A stretch of 6,758 nt of DNA from an uncultured Flammeovirgaceae bacterium (lineage in GTDB: Bacteria > Bacteroidota > Bacteroidia > Cytophagales > Cyclobacteriaceae): positions 1 to 6,758 of the forward strand of contig CAMPJM010000217.1 in the NCBI GenBank assembly GCA_946886805.1, written 5' to 3'. The stretch's first letter is position 1, and each line of letters starts with the position of its first letter. The translations under genes and the position numbers were made by a program. Under the pieces are notes generated by a model that made no database searches, was not told where the DNA came from, and saw nothing but the letters and a program-made list of their open reading frames with translations. Shown here one piece after another: positions 1-6,380 of this stretch.

Positions 1-149
1 GAAGCAATGAACACATGCATGAAGATGGCACTGTACATGAAGAGCATGCCCCGGAAGAACCGGTAGAGCAGGAAGAATTTGAAGTGGGCGAAGATACCAC
101 TGCCCAGGAAACGCACAGCCATGACGAAGGCAGTGATCACCAACATTAA
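1..149 (+). CDS. 3' end of a gene for a His/Glu-rich protein, probably metal-binding (partial)
   Basis: Only the last 48 codons are present; the frame begins at base 3 and ends at the TAA at 147-149. The residues visible are almost all acidic, His, or small: 8 His, 13 Glu, 4 Asp and no Lys or Arg. The His occur in short clusters (HMH, HEEH, HSH and a terminal HQH), a pattern seen in flexible metal-binding tails. I do not recognise the protein and its main domain lies outside the window. Candidates are a periplasmic metal-binding protein, a CDF- or ZIP-type transporter with a His-rich segment, or another accessory protein of the efflux operon. It lies 73 bp upstream of the adaptor gene on the same strand, so it may be co-transcribed. 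The reading frame is supported by its strong compositional bias and by ending cleanly before the palindrome at 168-193. Metal binding is inference. Confidence 0.7.
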   Translation, partial: SNEHMHEDGTVHEEHAPEEPVEQEEFEVGEDTTAQETHSHDEGSDHQH

Positions 150-167
150 ATCAGTTAATCCTTATCC

Positions 168-193
168 TCTTGAGGGTTTAAACCCCCTCAAGA
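168..193. repeat. Perfect 9-bp inverted repeat with a GGGTTTAAACCC core (hairpin or operator)
   Basis: The arms TCTTGAGGG (168-176) and CCCTCAAGA (185-193) are perfect inverted repeats around the 8-base loop TTTAAACC. The 12-bp core at 174-185, GGGTTTAAACCC, is itself a perfect palindrome. The element sits 18 bases after the stop of the upstream gene and 29 bases before the adaptor start. It is not followed by a T tract, so it does not look like a standard intrinsic terminator. It could be an operator for a dimeric regulator, or an RNA hairpin that stabilises or separates parts of the transcript. The structure is seen; its role is unknown. Confidence 0.6.
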
Positions 194-222
194 AGATTGC
201 CAGTATTTTAAAGTCCTACCGA

Positions 223-1716
223 ATGAAATATATCCCAGTTGTATTCCTATGTGCAATCGCATTGCTCAGTAGCTGTAATACGCACCCACATGATGGATTG
301 GAGCCCACGGAGGAACTGCTCCCCATGGTTTATACTATCTATACAGATAAAACAGAGTTTTTTGTGGAATTTCCCCCATTGATCAGCGGAGATACCATCA
401 GGTTTGCAGCACATCTTACTGAGCTTGAAAATTTTAAACCCATTACAGAAGGAAGTCTTACTGCCAGCCTTATCAAAGACGGAAAAGGGATTAGGAACAC
501 AGTGGATGGCCCGACTTCCCCGGGCATTTTTCGGCCCGGCCTAAATCCTAAGGAAGCTGGGGTTTACCGCTTGGTATTTGAACTTAATTCCTCCGGCCTT
601 CAGGACCGGATTGTGATCAATAATGTCATTGTTTACCCGGATGCAGCTACTGCTCTCGCTAATCAGGAAGAAGAGCTGCCTGGAGATGAGATTACTTATC
701 TCAAAGAGCAGGCCTGGAAGACCGATTTTGCCAATATGCCTATCATACCGCAACCCTTCAGCAACGTTCTTAAATCTTCTGGGAAAATTATGGCTGCTCA
801 AGGCAATGAAACAGTTCTTTCCGCCAAAACCAATGGAATAGTCTTTTTCCAGAGCAATAACCTGTTGGCCGGGAAATCTGTCAACAAAGGGGAAACATTG
901 TTTTCCGTTTCTGGTAGCGGACTTACATCCGGCAACATAGAAGCGCAATTCCAGGAAGCCAGGCTTAATTTTGAAACCAGCAAAAATGATTTTGAACGGG
1001 CACAGGAACTGGTGCAAGACCAGATCATTTCCGAAAGGGAGTTCCAGGAAAGGCAGTTAAGGTTTCAGCAGGCGCAGACAATTTATAATAACTTGCGGCA
1101 AAACTATGCTTCCGGTGGCCAGAAAGTCACCACCCCTATAAACGGATTTATTAAAAACATATATGTACGAGAAGGCCAGTTTATAGAAATAGGCCAGCCC
1201 CTTGCCGTAGTTTCCCAAAACCAGAAGTTAACATTAAAGGCGGAAGTGTCACAAGGTAATTTTTCTGCCTTAAAAGACATCAGCACTGCTAATTTCAGAA
1301 CGGCTTACGACAACAAAACTTATAACGTTGACAGCCTGAACGGAAAGCTTATTTCTTATGGCAAAAGCGCTGTTGATAACGCTTATTTTATCCCTGTATA
1401 TTTTGAAGTTGATAATGTAGGAGCACTTATACCAAATTCCTTTGTCGAGGTTTTTCTTAAGACAAGCCCCATAGAAAATGCTTTGGTCATCGCCTCTTCA
1501 GCGCTTATGGAAGAACAGGGCAGCTATTATGTCTATGTGCAAACCGGTGGGGAATCCTTTGAGAAAAGAGAGGTGGACTTGGGCGCCAATGATGGGCAGC
1601 GTGTACAGCTCCTCTCCGGGGTGAAGGAAGGGGAAAGGGTAGTAACTAAAGGTGCTTATGATATAAGATTATCGTCCATGTCAGGGGAGTTACCAGCCCA
1701 CGGGCATGAACATTAG
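223..1716 (+). CDS. czcB: Efflux RND periplasmic adaptor subunit, lipoprotein (CzcB/CusB family)
   Basis: This 497-residue membrane-fusion protein links the inner-membrane pump to the outer-membrane channel in metal efflux. The start at 223 is chosen because it gives a lipoprotein signal peptide: MKYIPVV, a hydrophobic core, and lipobox LSSC with Cys18 as the lipidated residue. The open frame extends back to an ATG at 79, but that would overlap the upstream gene and bury the signal peptide. Domains by eye: a beta-rich, Ig-like N-terminal domain (about 34-140); a linker with EITYLKEQAWKTDFA (156-170), typical of Bacteroidota CzcB proteins; barrel-sandwich (lipoyl) halves at about 183-230 and 300-332; an alpha-helical coiled-coil hairpin between them (about 237-296, Gln/Glu-rich); a beta-barrel at about 335-412; and a membrane-proximal domain at about 418-482. 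The mature N-terminus (HPH at 21-23) and the C-terminus (HGHEH at 493-497) carry His clusters that could bind metal. No Shine-Dalgarno sequence is visible. The symbol is at family level. Confidence 0.93.
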   Translation: MKYIPVVFLCAIALLSSCNTHPHDGLEPTEELLPMVYTIYTDKTEFFVEFPPLISGDTIRFAAHLTELENFKPITEGSLTASLIKDGKGIRNTVDGPTSPGIFRPGLNPKEAGVYRLVFELNSSGLQDRIVINNVIVYPDAATALANQEEELPGDEITYLKEQAWKTDFANMPIIPQPFSNVLKSSGKIMAAQGNETVLSAKTNGIVFFQSNNLLAGKSVNKGETLFSVSGSGLTSGNIEAQFQEARLNFETSKNDFERAQELVQDQIISEREFQERQLRFQQAQTIYNNLRQNYASGGQKVTTPINGFIKNIYVREGQFIEIGQPLAVVSQNQKLTLKAEVSQGNFSALKDISTANFRTAYDNKTYNVDSLNGKLISYGKSAVDNAYFIPVYFEVDNVGALIPNSFVEVFLKTSPIENALVIASSALMEEQGSYYVYVQTGGESFEKREVDLGANDGQRVQLLSGVKEGERVVTKGAYDIRLSSMSGELPAHGHEH

Positions 1717-1721
1717 GGAAA

Positions 1722-1777
1722 TGTTGAATTTATAAATTTTAGATTATGAATTCAACACGCTTATCTCAATTCATAAT
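1722..1777. repeat. Competing inverted repeats in the adaptor-pump spacer
   Basis: Arm A (1722-1735, TGTTGAATTTATAA) pairs with arm B (1744-1757, TTATGAATTCAACA) over 14 positions with one G-U-type mismatch around an 8-base loop. The same arm B region (1743-1752, ATTATGAATT) also pairs perfectly over 10 bp with arm C (1768-1777, AATTCATAAT). The two hairpins cannot form at once. The first begins 6 bases after the adaptor stop codon. There is no U tract, so it is not a classical terminator. It may be an mRNA-stability or processing element, or remnants of an AT-rich spacer repeat. The rest of the 121-bp spacer (1778-1837) holds a direct repeat TTTAAAATT (1800-1808 and 1821-1829) and no other recognisable signal. 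Confidence 0.5.
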
Positions 1778-1837
1778 TTGTAATTTCTTCCCCTTGTCAT
1801 TTAAAATTCATTCTTCAAAATTTAAAATTTCCATCCC

Positions 1838-4800
1838 GTGTTAAATAGAATTATAGATTATTCACTTAAAAATCGGCTGCTGGTCTTGGTGGTGGCCTTT
1901 TTGCTTTTGGCAGGAGGCACTTATACCGCTTCTGAAATGGAGGTGGATGTATTTCCTGATCTCACAGCACCTACGGTTGTGGTATTGACTGAATCTCACG
2001 GCATGGCACCGGAGGAAGTAGAAAGGCTCGTTACCTTCCCCATTGAGACCACGGTAAATGGTGCTACGGATGTACGAAGGGTACGTTCTTCATCCTCCGC
2101 CGGTATTTCTATCGTTTGGGTGGAGTTTGAGTGGGGAACGGATATTTTCCAGGCCCGACAGATAGTGAGTGAGCGGTTGATGAGTGTCGCTGAAAAACTT
2201 CCGGCAGGAGTAGGTACGCCAACCATGGCACCGCAATCTTCTATAATGGGAGAAATATTGCTGTTGGGAATTACGGCCGACAGTACAAATAACATGGAGC
2301 TCAGAACATTGGCAGATTGGAGCATCAGGCCACGCTTATTGGCAATCGCAGGAGTCTCCCAAGTTGTCGTAATAGGAGGCGAATTCAAGCAATATCAGGT
2401 ATTGATCAGCCCCGAGAAGATGAAATATTATGACATTACCCTGAATGAAATTATTGTTGCTGGGGAGGAAGCCAACCAAAATGCCTCCGGTGGCTTTATG
2501 AATGAATTTGGCAATGAATATATAGTAAGGGGCATAGGAAGGACGAGCGATATTGACGCGTTGGGAAATACGGTAGTAAAAGTAGTGGACGGTTTCCCGG
2601 TAAAGGTCAGCGATGTAGCGAAGATAAAGATAGGGACAGCACCGAAGATCGGGGACGGATCGCTCAAAGGAGGACCGGCAGTGATTATGACGGTGATGAA
2701 ACAGCCGAACACCAACACTGTAGAACTTACAGCCCAGATAGAAGAGGCCATTAATGAGTTGGGCAATACCTTGCCAACAGATATCAAGATCAATACAAAA
2801 ATCTTCCGCCAGGCAGATTTTATTAATTCCTCTATTGACAATGTGCAGACAGCATTGGTGGAAGGTTCCATTTTCGTGGTTGTCATCCTGTTTTTGTTCC
2901 TGATGAATTACAGGACCACGCTTATTTCGTTATTGGCCATACCGCTGTCCTTGCTGGTCGCGGTGATCGCTTTGAAGTGGTTGGGCTTCACCATTAACAC
3001 CATGAGCCTGGGCGGTATGGCCATTGCCATTGGCTCCTTGGTGGATGACGCAATTATTGATGTGGAAAATGTCTTTAAACGTTTGAAAGAAAATGCGCGA
3101 AAAAAACCTGAAGATAAAGAAAACCCTATAAAGGTAGTGTTTGAGGCGTCCAAAGAAATCAGGTCATCTATTTTGAATGCCACACTTATTATTATTGTTG
3201 CTTTTGTCCCGCTCTTTTTCCTTAGCGGGCTGGAAGGAAGGATGTTGAAGCCGCTTGGGATCTCCTTTATCGTTTCGTTGTTTGCTTCCCTCATCGTGGC
3301 CGTTACGGTGACACCGGTACTTTGCAGTTTTATGCTCACCAATGAGAAAATGCTGTTGAAACAGGGAGAAGGAAGCTGGGTGGAACGAAAACTGAAATAT
3401 TACTATGGCCGGGGACTGGAAAAGGCTATGCATGCCAAAAAACTGGTATTGGGCGTGGCCATAGGTCTGTTCATTCTGACTTTAATATTAATTTCTGGAC
3501 TGGGCAGAAGCTTTCTCCCCGAGTTTAATGAAGGCTCTTTAGTGATCAGTGTCGTGACAAAGCCAGGTATCTCGCTGACGGGATCCAATGAGCTAGGCAG
3601 CCGGATCGAAAATGCTTTGCTTAGCGTTCCCGAAATAAGCATTACTACCCGTCGGACCGGAAGGGCAGAACTGGATGAACATGCCCAGGGGGTAAATGCA
3701 TCCGAAATTGATGCCCCTTTTGTACTGGATGAGCGGTCAAAAGAAGAATTTATGGTTGAAGTCCGGGAAAAGCTGGACAGGTTCACGGGTGCCAGTATCA
3801 CCATCGGGCAGCCCTTGGGCCATCGGATAGACCATATGCTATCCGGAACAAGGGCAAATATCGCCATTAAACTTTTCGGGACAGATTTGGGCAAGATGTT
3901 TTCGCTTTCCAATCAGGTAAAAGAATCCATTACGGGAATCGAAGGACTGGTGGACATCAGCGTGGAACAGCAGGTAGAGATCCCCCAGGTGCAGATCAGG
4001 GCAAACAGGGAGATGCTTGCCAAATATGGCATTACCATTGGTGAATTTACCGAATTTGTTGATGTGGCTTTTGCTGGGGAAAAAGTAGGGGAAGTGTATG
4101 AAGGCGCCAGAAGCTTTGACCTGGTATTGCGGTATGATGAAGAAAGCAGGGGCAGTATCGAGAAGATCAGGAATGCTTTCATTGATACACATGATGGGGC
4201 AAAGATTCCTCTCTATTACGTAGCGGATATTGTCTCTACCAGTGGCCCGAATACGATCAACAGGGAAAATGTACAGCGAAAGGTAGTAGTTTCGGCCAAT
4301 GTTGCAGGCAGGGATTTAAGAAGCGTTGTGAACGAGATCAAGGAAAGGGTAGGACAAAACATAAGCCTTCCGGAAAATTATCGCATCGAATATGGAGGCC
4401 AGTTTGAAAGTGAGGCCGCTGCCTCCAAGACATTGCTGTTCACTTCCATGATCGCTATCTTGGTTATATTCTTACTGCTGTATCAGGAGTTCAAGAATGC
4501 AAAAGTAGCCGGTATCATTTTACTGAACCTGCCCCTGGCGCTGATCGGCGGCGTGCTGGCCATTTATATTACTTCCGGGATTATTAGCATTCCATCCATC
4601 ATAGGCTTTATCACTTTGTTTGGCATAGCTACACGTAATGGCATCTTACTGGTTTCTCATTACCAAGCTTTAGCAGAACAAGGAACTCCGCTGCACGAAT
4701 CGGTAGTCCATGGGTCATTGGACAGGCTGAACCCCATCCTGATGACAGCTTTGACAGCAGCCCTGGCCCTGATCCCACTTGCGCTTGCAGGAGATAAGCC

Positions 4801-4933
4801 TGGAAATGAAATTCAAAGCCCAATGGCCATCGTAATTCTGGGCGGTCTGCTTAGCGCTACATTATTGAATATCTTTATCGTACCCATCGTGTACCTGCTG
4901 CTTAATAGAAATAAGGAAAATATTAAATTATAA
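1838..4933 (+). CDS. czcA: Heavy-metal efflux RND transporter, CzcA/CusA family
   Basis: This 1031-residue inner-membrane pump exports metal cations in exchange for protons; full family length is about 1020-1070. The GTG start at 1838 is nearly forced: an in-frame stop lies at 1823-1825 with no ATG between, and the protein begins with the usual short amphipathic segment plus TM1 (about 12-30). Layout: periplasmic loop 1 (about 31-340) with VFPDLTAPTV and the MAPQSSIMGE stretch; TM2-TM6 (about 341-357, 361-381, 386-408, 443-463, 472-497); TM7 (about 533-553); periplasmic loop 2 (about 554-865); TM8-TM12 (about 866-1021). TM4 carries the proton-relay acids in GSLVDDAIIDVEN (D403 and E410, with extra D404 and D408). 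In loop 2, positions that in CusA form the Met triad appear to be S571, E623 and H666, arguing against Cu(I)/Ag(I). The metal is therefore unresolved, with divalent ions favoured by inference. The gene lies between its adaptor and channel partners. The symbol is at family level. Confidence 0.95.
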   Translation: MLNRIIDYSLKNRLLVLVVAFLLLAGGTYTASEMEVDVFPDLTAPTVVVLTESHGMAPEEVERLVTFPIETTVNGATDVRRVRSSSSAGISIVWVEFEWGTDIFQARQIVSERLMSVAEKLPAGVGTPTMAPQSSIMGEILLLGITADSTNNMELRTLADWSIRPRLLAIAGVSQVVVIGGEFKQYQVLISPEKMKYYDITLNEIIVAGEEANQNASGGFMNEFGNEYIVRGIGRTSDIDALGNTVVKVVDGFPVKVSDVAKIKIGTAPKIGDGSLKGGPAVIMTVMKQPNTNTVELTAQIEEAINELGNTLPTDIKINTKIFRQADFINSSIDNVQTALVEGSIFVVVILFLFLMNYRTTLISLLAIPLSLLVAVIALKWLGFTINTMSLGGMAIAIGSLVDDAIIDVENVFKRLKENARKKPEDKENPIKVVFEASKEIRSSILNATLIIIVAFVPLFFLSGLEGRMLKPLGISFIVSLFASLIVAVTVTPVLCSFMLTNEKMLLKQGEGSWVERKLKYYYGRGLEKAMHAKKLVLGVAIGLFILTLILISGLGRSFLPEFNEGSLVISVVTKPGISLTGSNELGSRIENALLSVPEISITTRRTGRAELDEHAQGVNASEIDAPFVLDERSKEEFMVEVREKLDRFTGASITIGQPLGHRIDHMLSGTRANIAIKLFGTDLGKMFSLSNQVKESITGIEGLVDISVEQQVEIPQVQIRANREMLAKYGITIGEFTEFVDVAFAGEKVGEVYEGARSFDLVLRYDEESRGSIEKIRNAFIDTHDGAKIPLYYVADIVSTSGPNTINRENVQRKVVVSANVAGRDLRSVVNEIKERVGQNISLPENYRIEYGGQFESEAAASKTLLFTSMIAILVIFLLLYQEFKNAKVAGIILLNLPLALIGGVLAIYITSGIISIPSIIGFITLFGIATRNGILLVSHYQALAEQGTPLHESVVHGSLDRLNPILMTALTAALALIPLALAGDKPGNEIQSPMAIVILGGLLSATLLNIFIVPIVYLLLNRNKENIKL

Positions 4934-4989
4934 ATTGTAAATGATAAATTCCTATGTCCATAATTCAACATTTAATATTTAAGATTCCT
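4934..4989. other. AT-rich spacer resembling the adaptor-pump spacer
   Basis: This short spacer is strongly AT-rich and shares small blocks with the 1717-1837 spacer, notably the 9-mer AATTCAACA (4962-4970 here, 1749-1757 there) and a variant of AATTTGTAATTT (AAATTGTAAAT, near 4932). I see no hairpin with a T tract and no promoter. Its non-coding look, despite an open frame through 4954-4989, supports starting the channel gene at 4990. Confidence 0.4.
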
Positions 4990-6195
4990 ATGGCTAGTCC
5001 AAAATTTAACATTCGAAATATAAAGTTCCTTATCCTCTTTTTGCTGACAGGTTTAAGTTTTACTGTAAAATCTCAAAACAACCTGAATGAAATACTTTCC
5101 TCTGTTACGGATAACAATAAAGCCATTATTGCGAACCAACAATATTGGGAAGCACGGAGGTTGGGGTTCAAAACGGGCTTAGCGCCCAATAACCCATCAG
5201 TTGAATACGAATATTTGAACGGAAGCCCTGCAGGTGCCGGCAATCAAATAGACTTCACAGTAACACAGGCTTTTGATTTCCCTACCGCCTATTTTAAGAA
5301 AAATGAGTTATCGGAAGAACAGATCACGCAAACAAATTATCAATCTGCTGCTTTCCGACAGGATATATTACTGAAAGCAAAGTTGCTTTTTCTGAAACTG
5401 GTGTACCTCAACAAGCAGAAGCAAGTGTTCACTGGCCGCCTTCTTAATGCTGAGGACCTATATAGTTCCTATCAAAGAAGGCTTGAAGCAGGAGAAACGA
5501 ACGTTCTGGATGTAACCAAGGCAAAAATTCAATTGGCCAACCTTCAGAATGACTTGCGCAGAAATGAAAATGAAATCGGGAAAATTACGATAAAGCTTGC
5601 CGAATTGAATGGTGGAATGGCTGTGGTGGTAAAAGATACTACCTATCCTATTCCACCCATTGTGCCTAAACATAGTGTCTTGGATAGTCTTGTCGAAGCA
5701 AATGATCCTATACTTAAAATAGTTGCCCAGGAAAAAGAGATAAGCGAAAAACAGGTAGCGGTAACCCGGGCACTTACACTGCCAAAGATTCAAACAGGCT
5801 ATCGTTCCCAATCCATTTTAGGGCAAAGCTACAGGGGGGTACTCCTTGGAGTGACCATTCCGCTCTGGGAAGACAAGAATGAGGTAAAGCAAGAAAAGGC
5901 TCAAGTTTTGTACAGCGAGTTGCAAATTCAAAACCACATCACCGAACACCAACATGAGATCAGGGAACTTTACTTGCAGTACGAGAACCTGAAGTTGAGC
6001 ATGGAAGAATATGAAGAACTACTTTCGACAATAAGTACCGAACGCCTATTGTCCAAGGCCCTTGAACTGGGCGAAATTTCCACCATTGAATATTTTATGG
6101 AGCTAACTTACCTCTATAATGCCTATGATCAATATCTGTTTTTGGAAAATGAATATCATGAGACGATTGCAAAACTGTTTAAATATCAATTATAA
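4990..6195 (+). CDS. TolC-family outer-membrane efflux channel (CzcC-like)
   Basis: This 401-residue protein is the outer-membrane exit duct of the efflux complex. The preferred start is the ATG at 4990. It gives a standard signal peptide: basic N-region MASPKFNIRNIK, hydrophobic FLILFLLTGLSFT, and cleavage near KSQ/NN. An in-frame ATG at 4954 would add 12 residues encoded by spacer-like AT-rich DNA. No lipobox Cys is present, unlike many CzcC proteins. The mature part shows the two-fold OEP pattern of long helices and short beta strands: first half about 30-210 (NNPSVEYEYLNG, VTQAFDFPTAYFKK, then long helices with EAGETNVLDVTKAKIQLA at 167-184); second half about 235-400 (LPKIQTGYRSQS, LGVTIPLWEDKNEVKQEKAQ, then helices with LGEISTIEYFMEL at 360-372). 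The G(E)xSxxE(Y/F) segment, repeated from the first-half GETNVLDV, is typical of TolC-family helices. It follows the pump gene in a B-A-C order, unlike the C-B-A order of proteobacterial czc. Confidence 0.92.
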   Translation: MASPKFNIRNIKFLILFLLTGLSFTVKSQNNLNEILSSVTDNNKAIIANQQYWEARRLGFKTGLAPNNPSVEYEYLNGSPAGAGNQIDFTVTQAFDFPTAYFKKNELSEEQITQTNYQSAAFRQDILLKAKLLFLKLVYLNKQKQVFTGRLLNAEDLYSSYQRRLEAGETNVLDVTKAKIQLANLQNDLRRNENEIGKITIKLAELNGGMAVVVKDTTYPIPPIVPKHSVLDSLVEANDPILKIVAQEKEISEKQVAVTRALTLPKIQTGYRSQSILGQSYRGVLLGVTIPLWEDKNEVKQEKAQVLYSELQIQNHITEHQHEIRELYLQYENLKLSMEEYEELLSTISTERLLSKALELGEISTIEYFMELTYLYNAYDQYLFLENEYHETIAKLFKYQL

Positions 6196-6223
6196 CCTTT
6201 ATTGAAAATAAAAATAAACGCCA

Positions 6224-6259
6224 CTGCTAAATATTACAAAAGAATAAATTTGTAAGCAG
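6224..6259. repeat. Bulged inverted repeat after the efflux operon
   Basis: CTGC (6224-6227) pairs with GCAG (6256-6259), and TTACAAA (6234-6240) pairs with TTTGTAA (6249-6255). A six-base bulge TAAATA lies on the left and the loop is AGAATAAA. It starts 28 bases after the channel stop. The downstream sequence is ATAAATTAAAAG, so a U tract is missing. It may help end or protect the operon transcript, or be part of a regulatory site, because its right arm overlaps a -7-like motif. Confidence 0.4.
6245..6252 (+). promoter_or_regulatory. Possible Bacteroidota -7 element (TAAATTTG)
   Basis: The octamer TAAATTTG matches the TAnnTTTG -7 box described for Bacteroidota promoters. I find no convincing TTTG/TTG -33 box at the usual spacing upstream; the nearest ATTG is about 40 bases away. 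In AT-rich DNA such matches arise by chance. If real, it would drive a transcript with a leader of roughly 120 bases before the sigma factor gene. Confidence 0.25.
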
Positions 6260-6380
6260 ATAAATTAAAAGATATTTATGAGGCATTTTTAAAAATAGAA
6301 TAATTATCTTTAATAATGAATTTTTATCCTATTTTAATGATTGTTATTATTCAGGCTTCTGTTAATTTCACCCTTTTATC

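Larger units (their letters stand above)
6196..6380. other. Intergenic region between the efflux operon and the sigma factor gene
   Basis: These 185 AT-rich bases separate the two transcription units. The notable elements are an inverted repeat at 6224-6259 (listed separately), a TAAATTTG at 6245-6252 that fits the Bacteroidota -7 consensus TAnnTTTG, and a 12-bp AT-only palindrome ATTTTTAAAAAT at 6285-6296. No T-tailed intrinsic terminator, tRNA or small gene is visible. The promoter of the sigma gene presumably lies here but cannot be placed securely. Confidence 0.6.

Noticed and set aside
79..222. N-terminal extension of the adaptor from the ATG at 79
   Set aside because: It overlaps the upstream gene in another frame, runs through the palindrome at 168-193, and would place the lipoprotein signal peptide at residue 49. 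The ATG at 223 gives a clean lipobox.
541..1017. Long open frame on the minus strand inside the adaptor gene
   Set aside because: It is antisense to a well-supported gene and the translation shows no family features.
1774..1781. -7-like promoter box (TAATTTG) in the adaptor-pump spacer
   Set aside because: Spacing is one base short of TAnnTTTG and no -33 box is visible; the genes are more simply read as one operon.
3403..3912. Minus-strand open frame inside the pump gene, plus several shorter ones at 1996-4823
   Set aside because: They are antisense to conserved RND coding sequence, Ser/Pro-rich as expected for reverse-frame translation, with no signal peptide or domain I can recognise.
4954..4989. 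Start of the channel gene at 4954
   Set aside because: The 12 extra residues come from spacer-like AT-rich DNA and lengthen the signal peptide N-region without need; the ATG at 4990 fits better. It remains possible.
6285..6296. ATTTTTAAAAAT palindrome as a terminator
   Set aside because: It is AT-only with no loop and no GC stem, so it would not form a stable terminator hairpin.
6341..6369. TTG...TAATTTC as a promoter for the sigma factor gene
   Set aside because: The downstream half matches TAnnTTTG poorly and the surrounding DNA is so AT-rich that partial matches are expected by chance.
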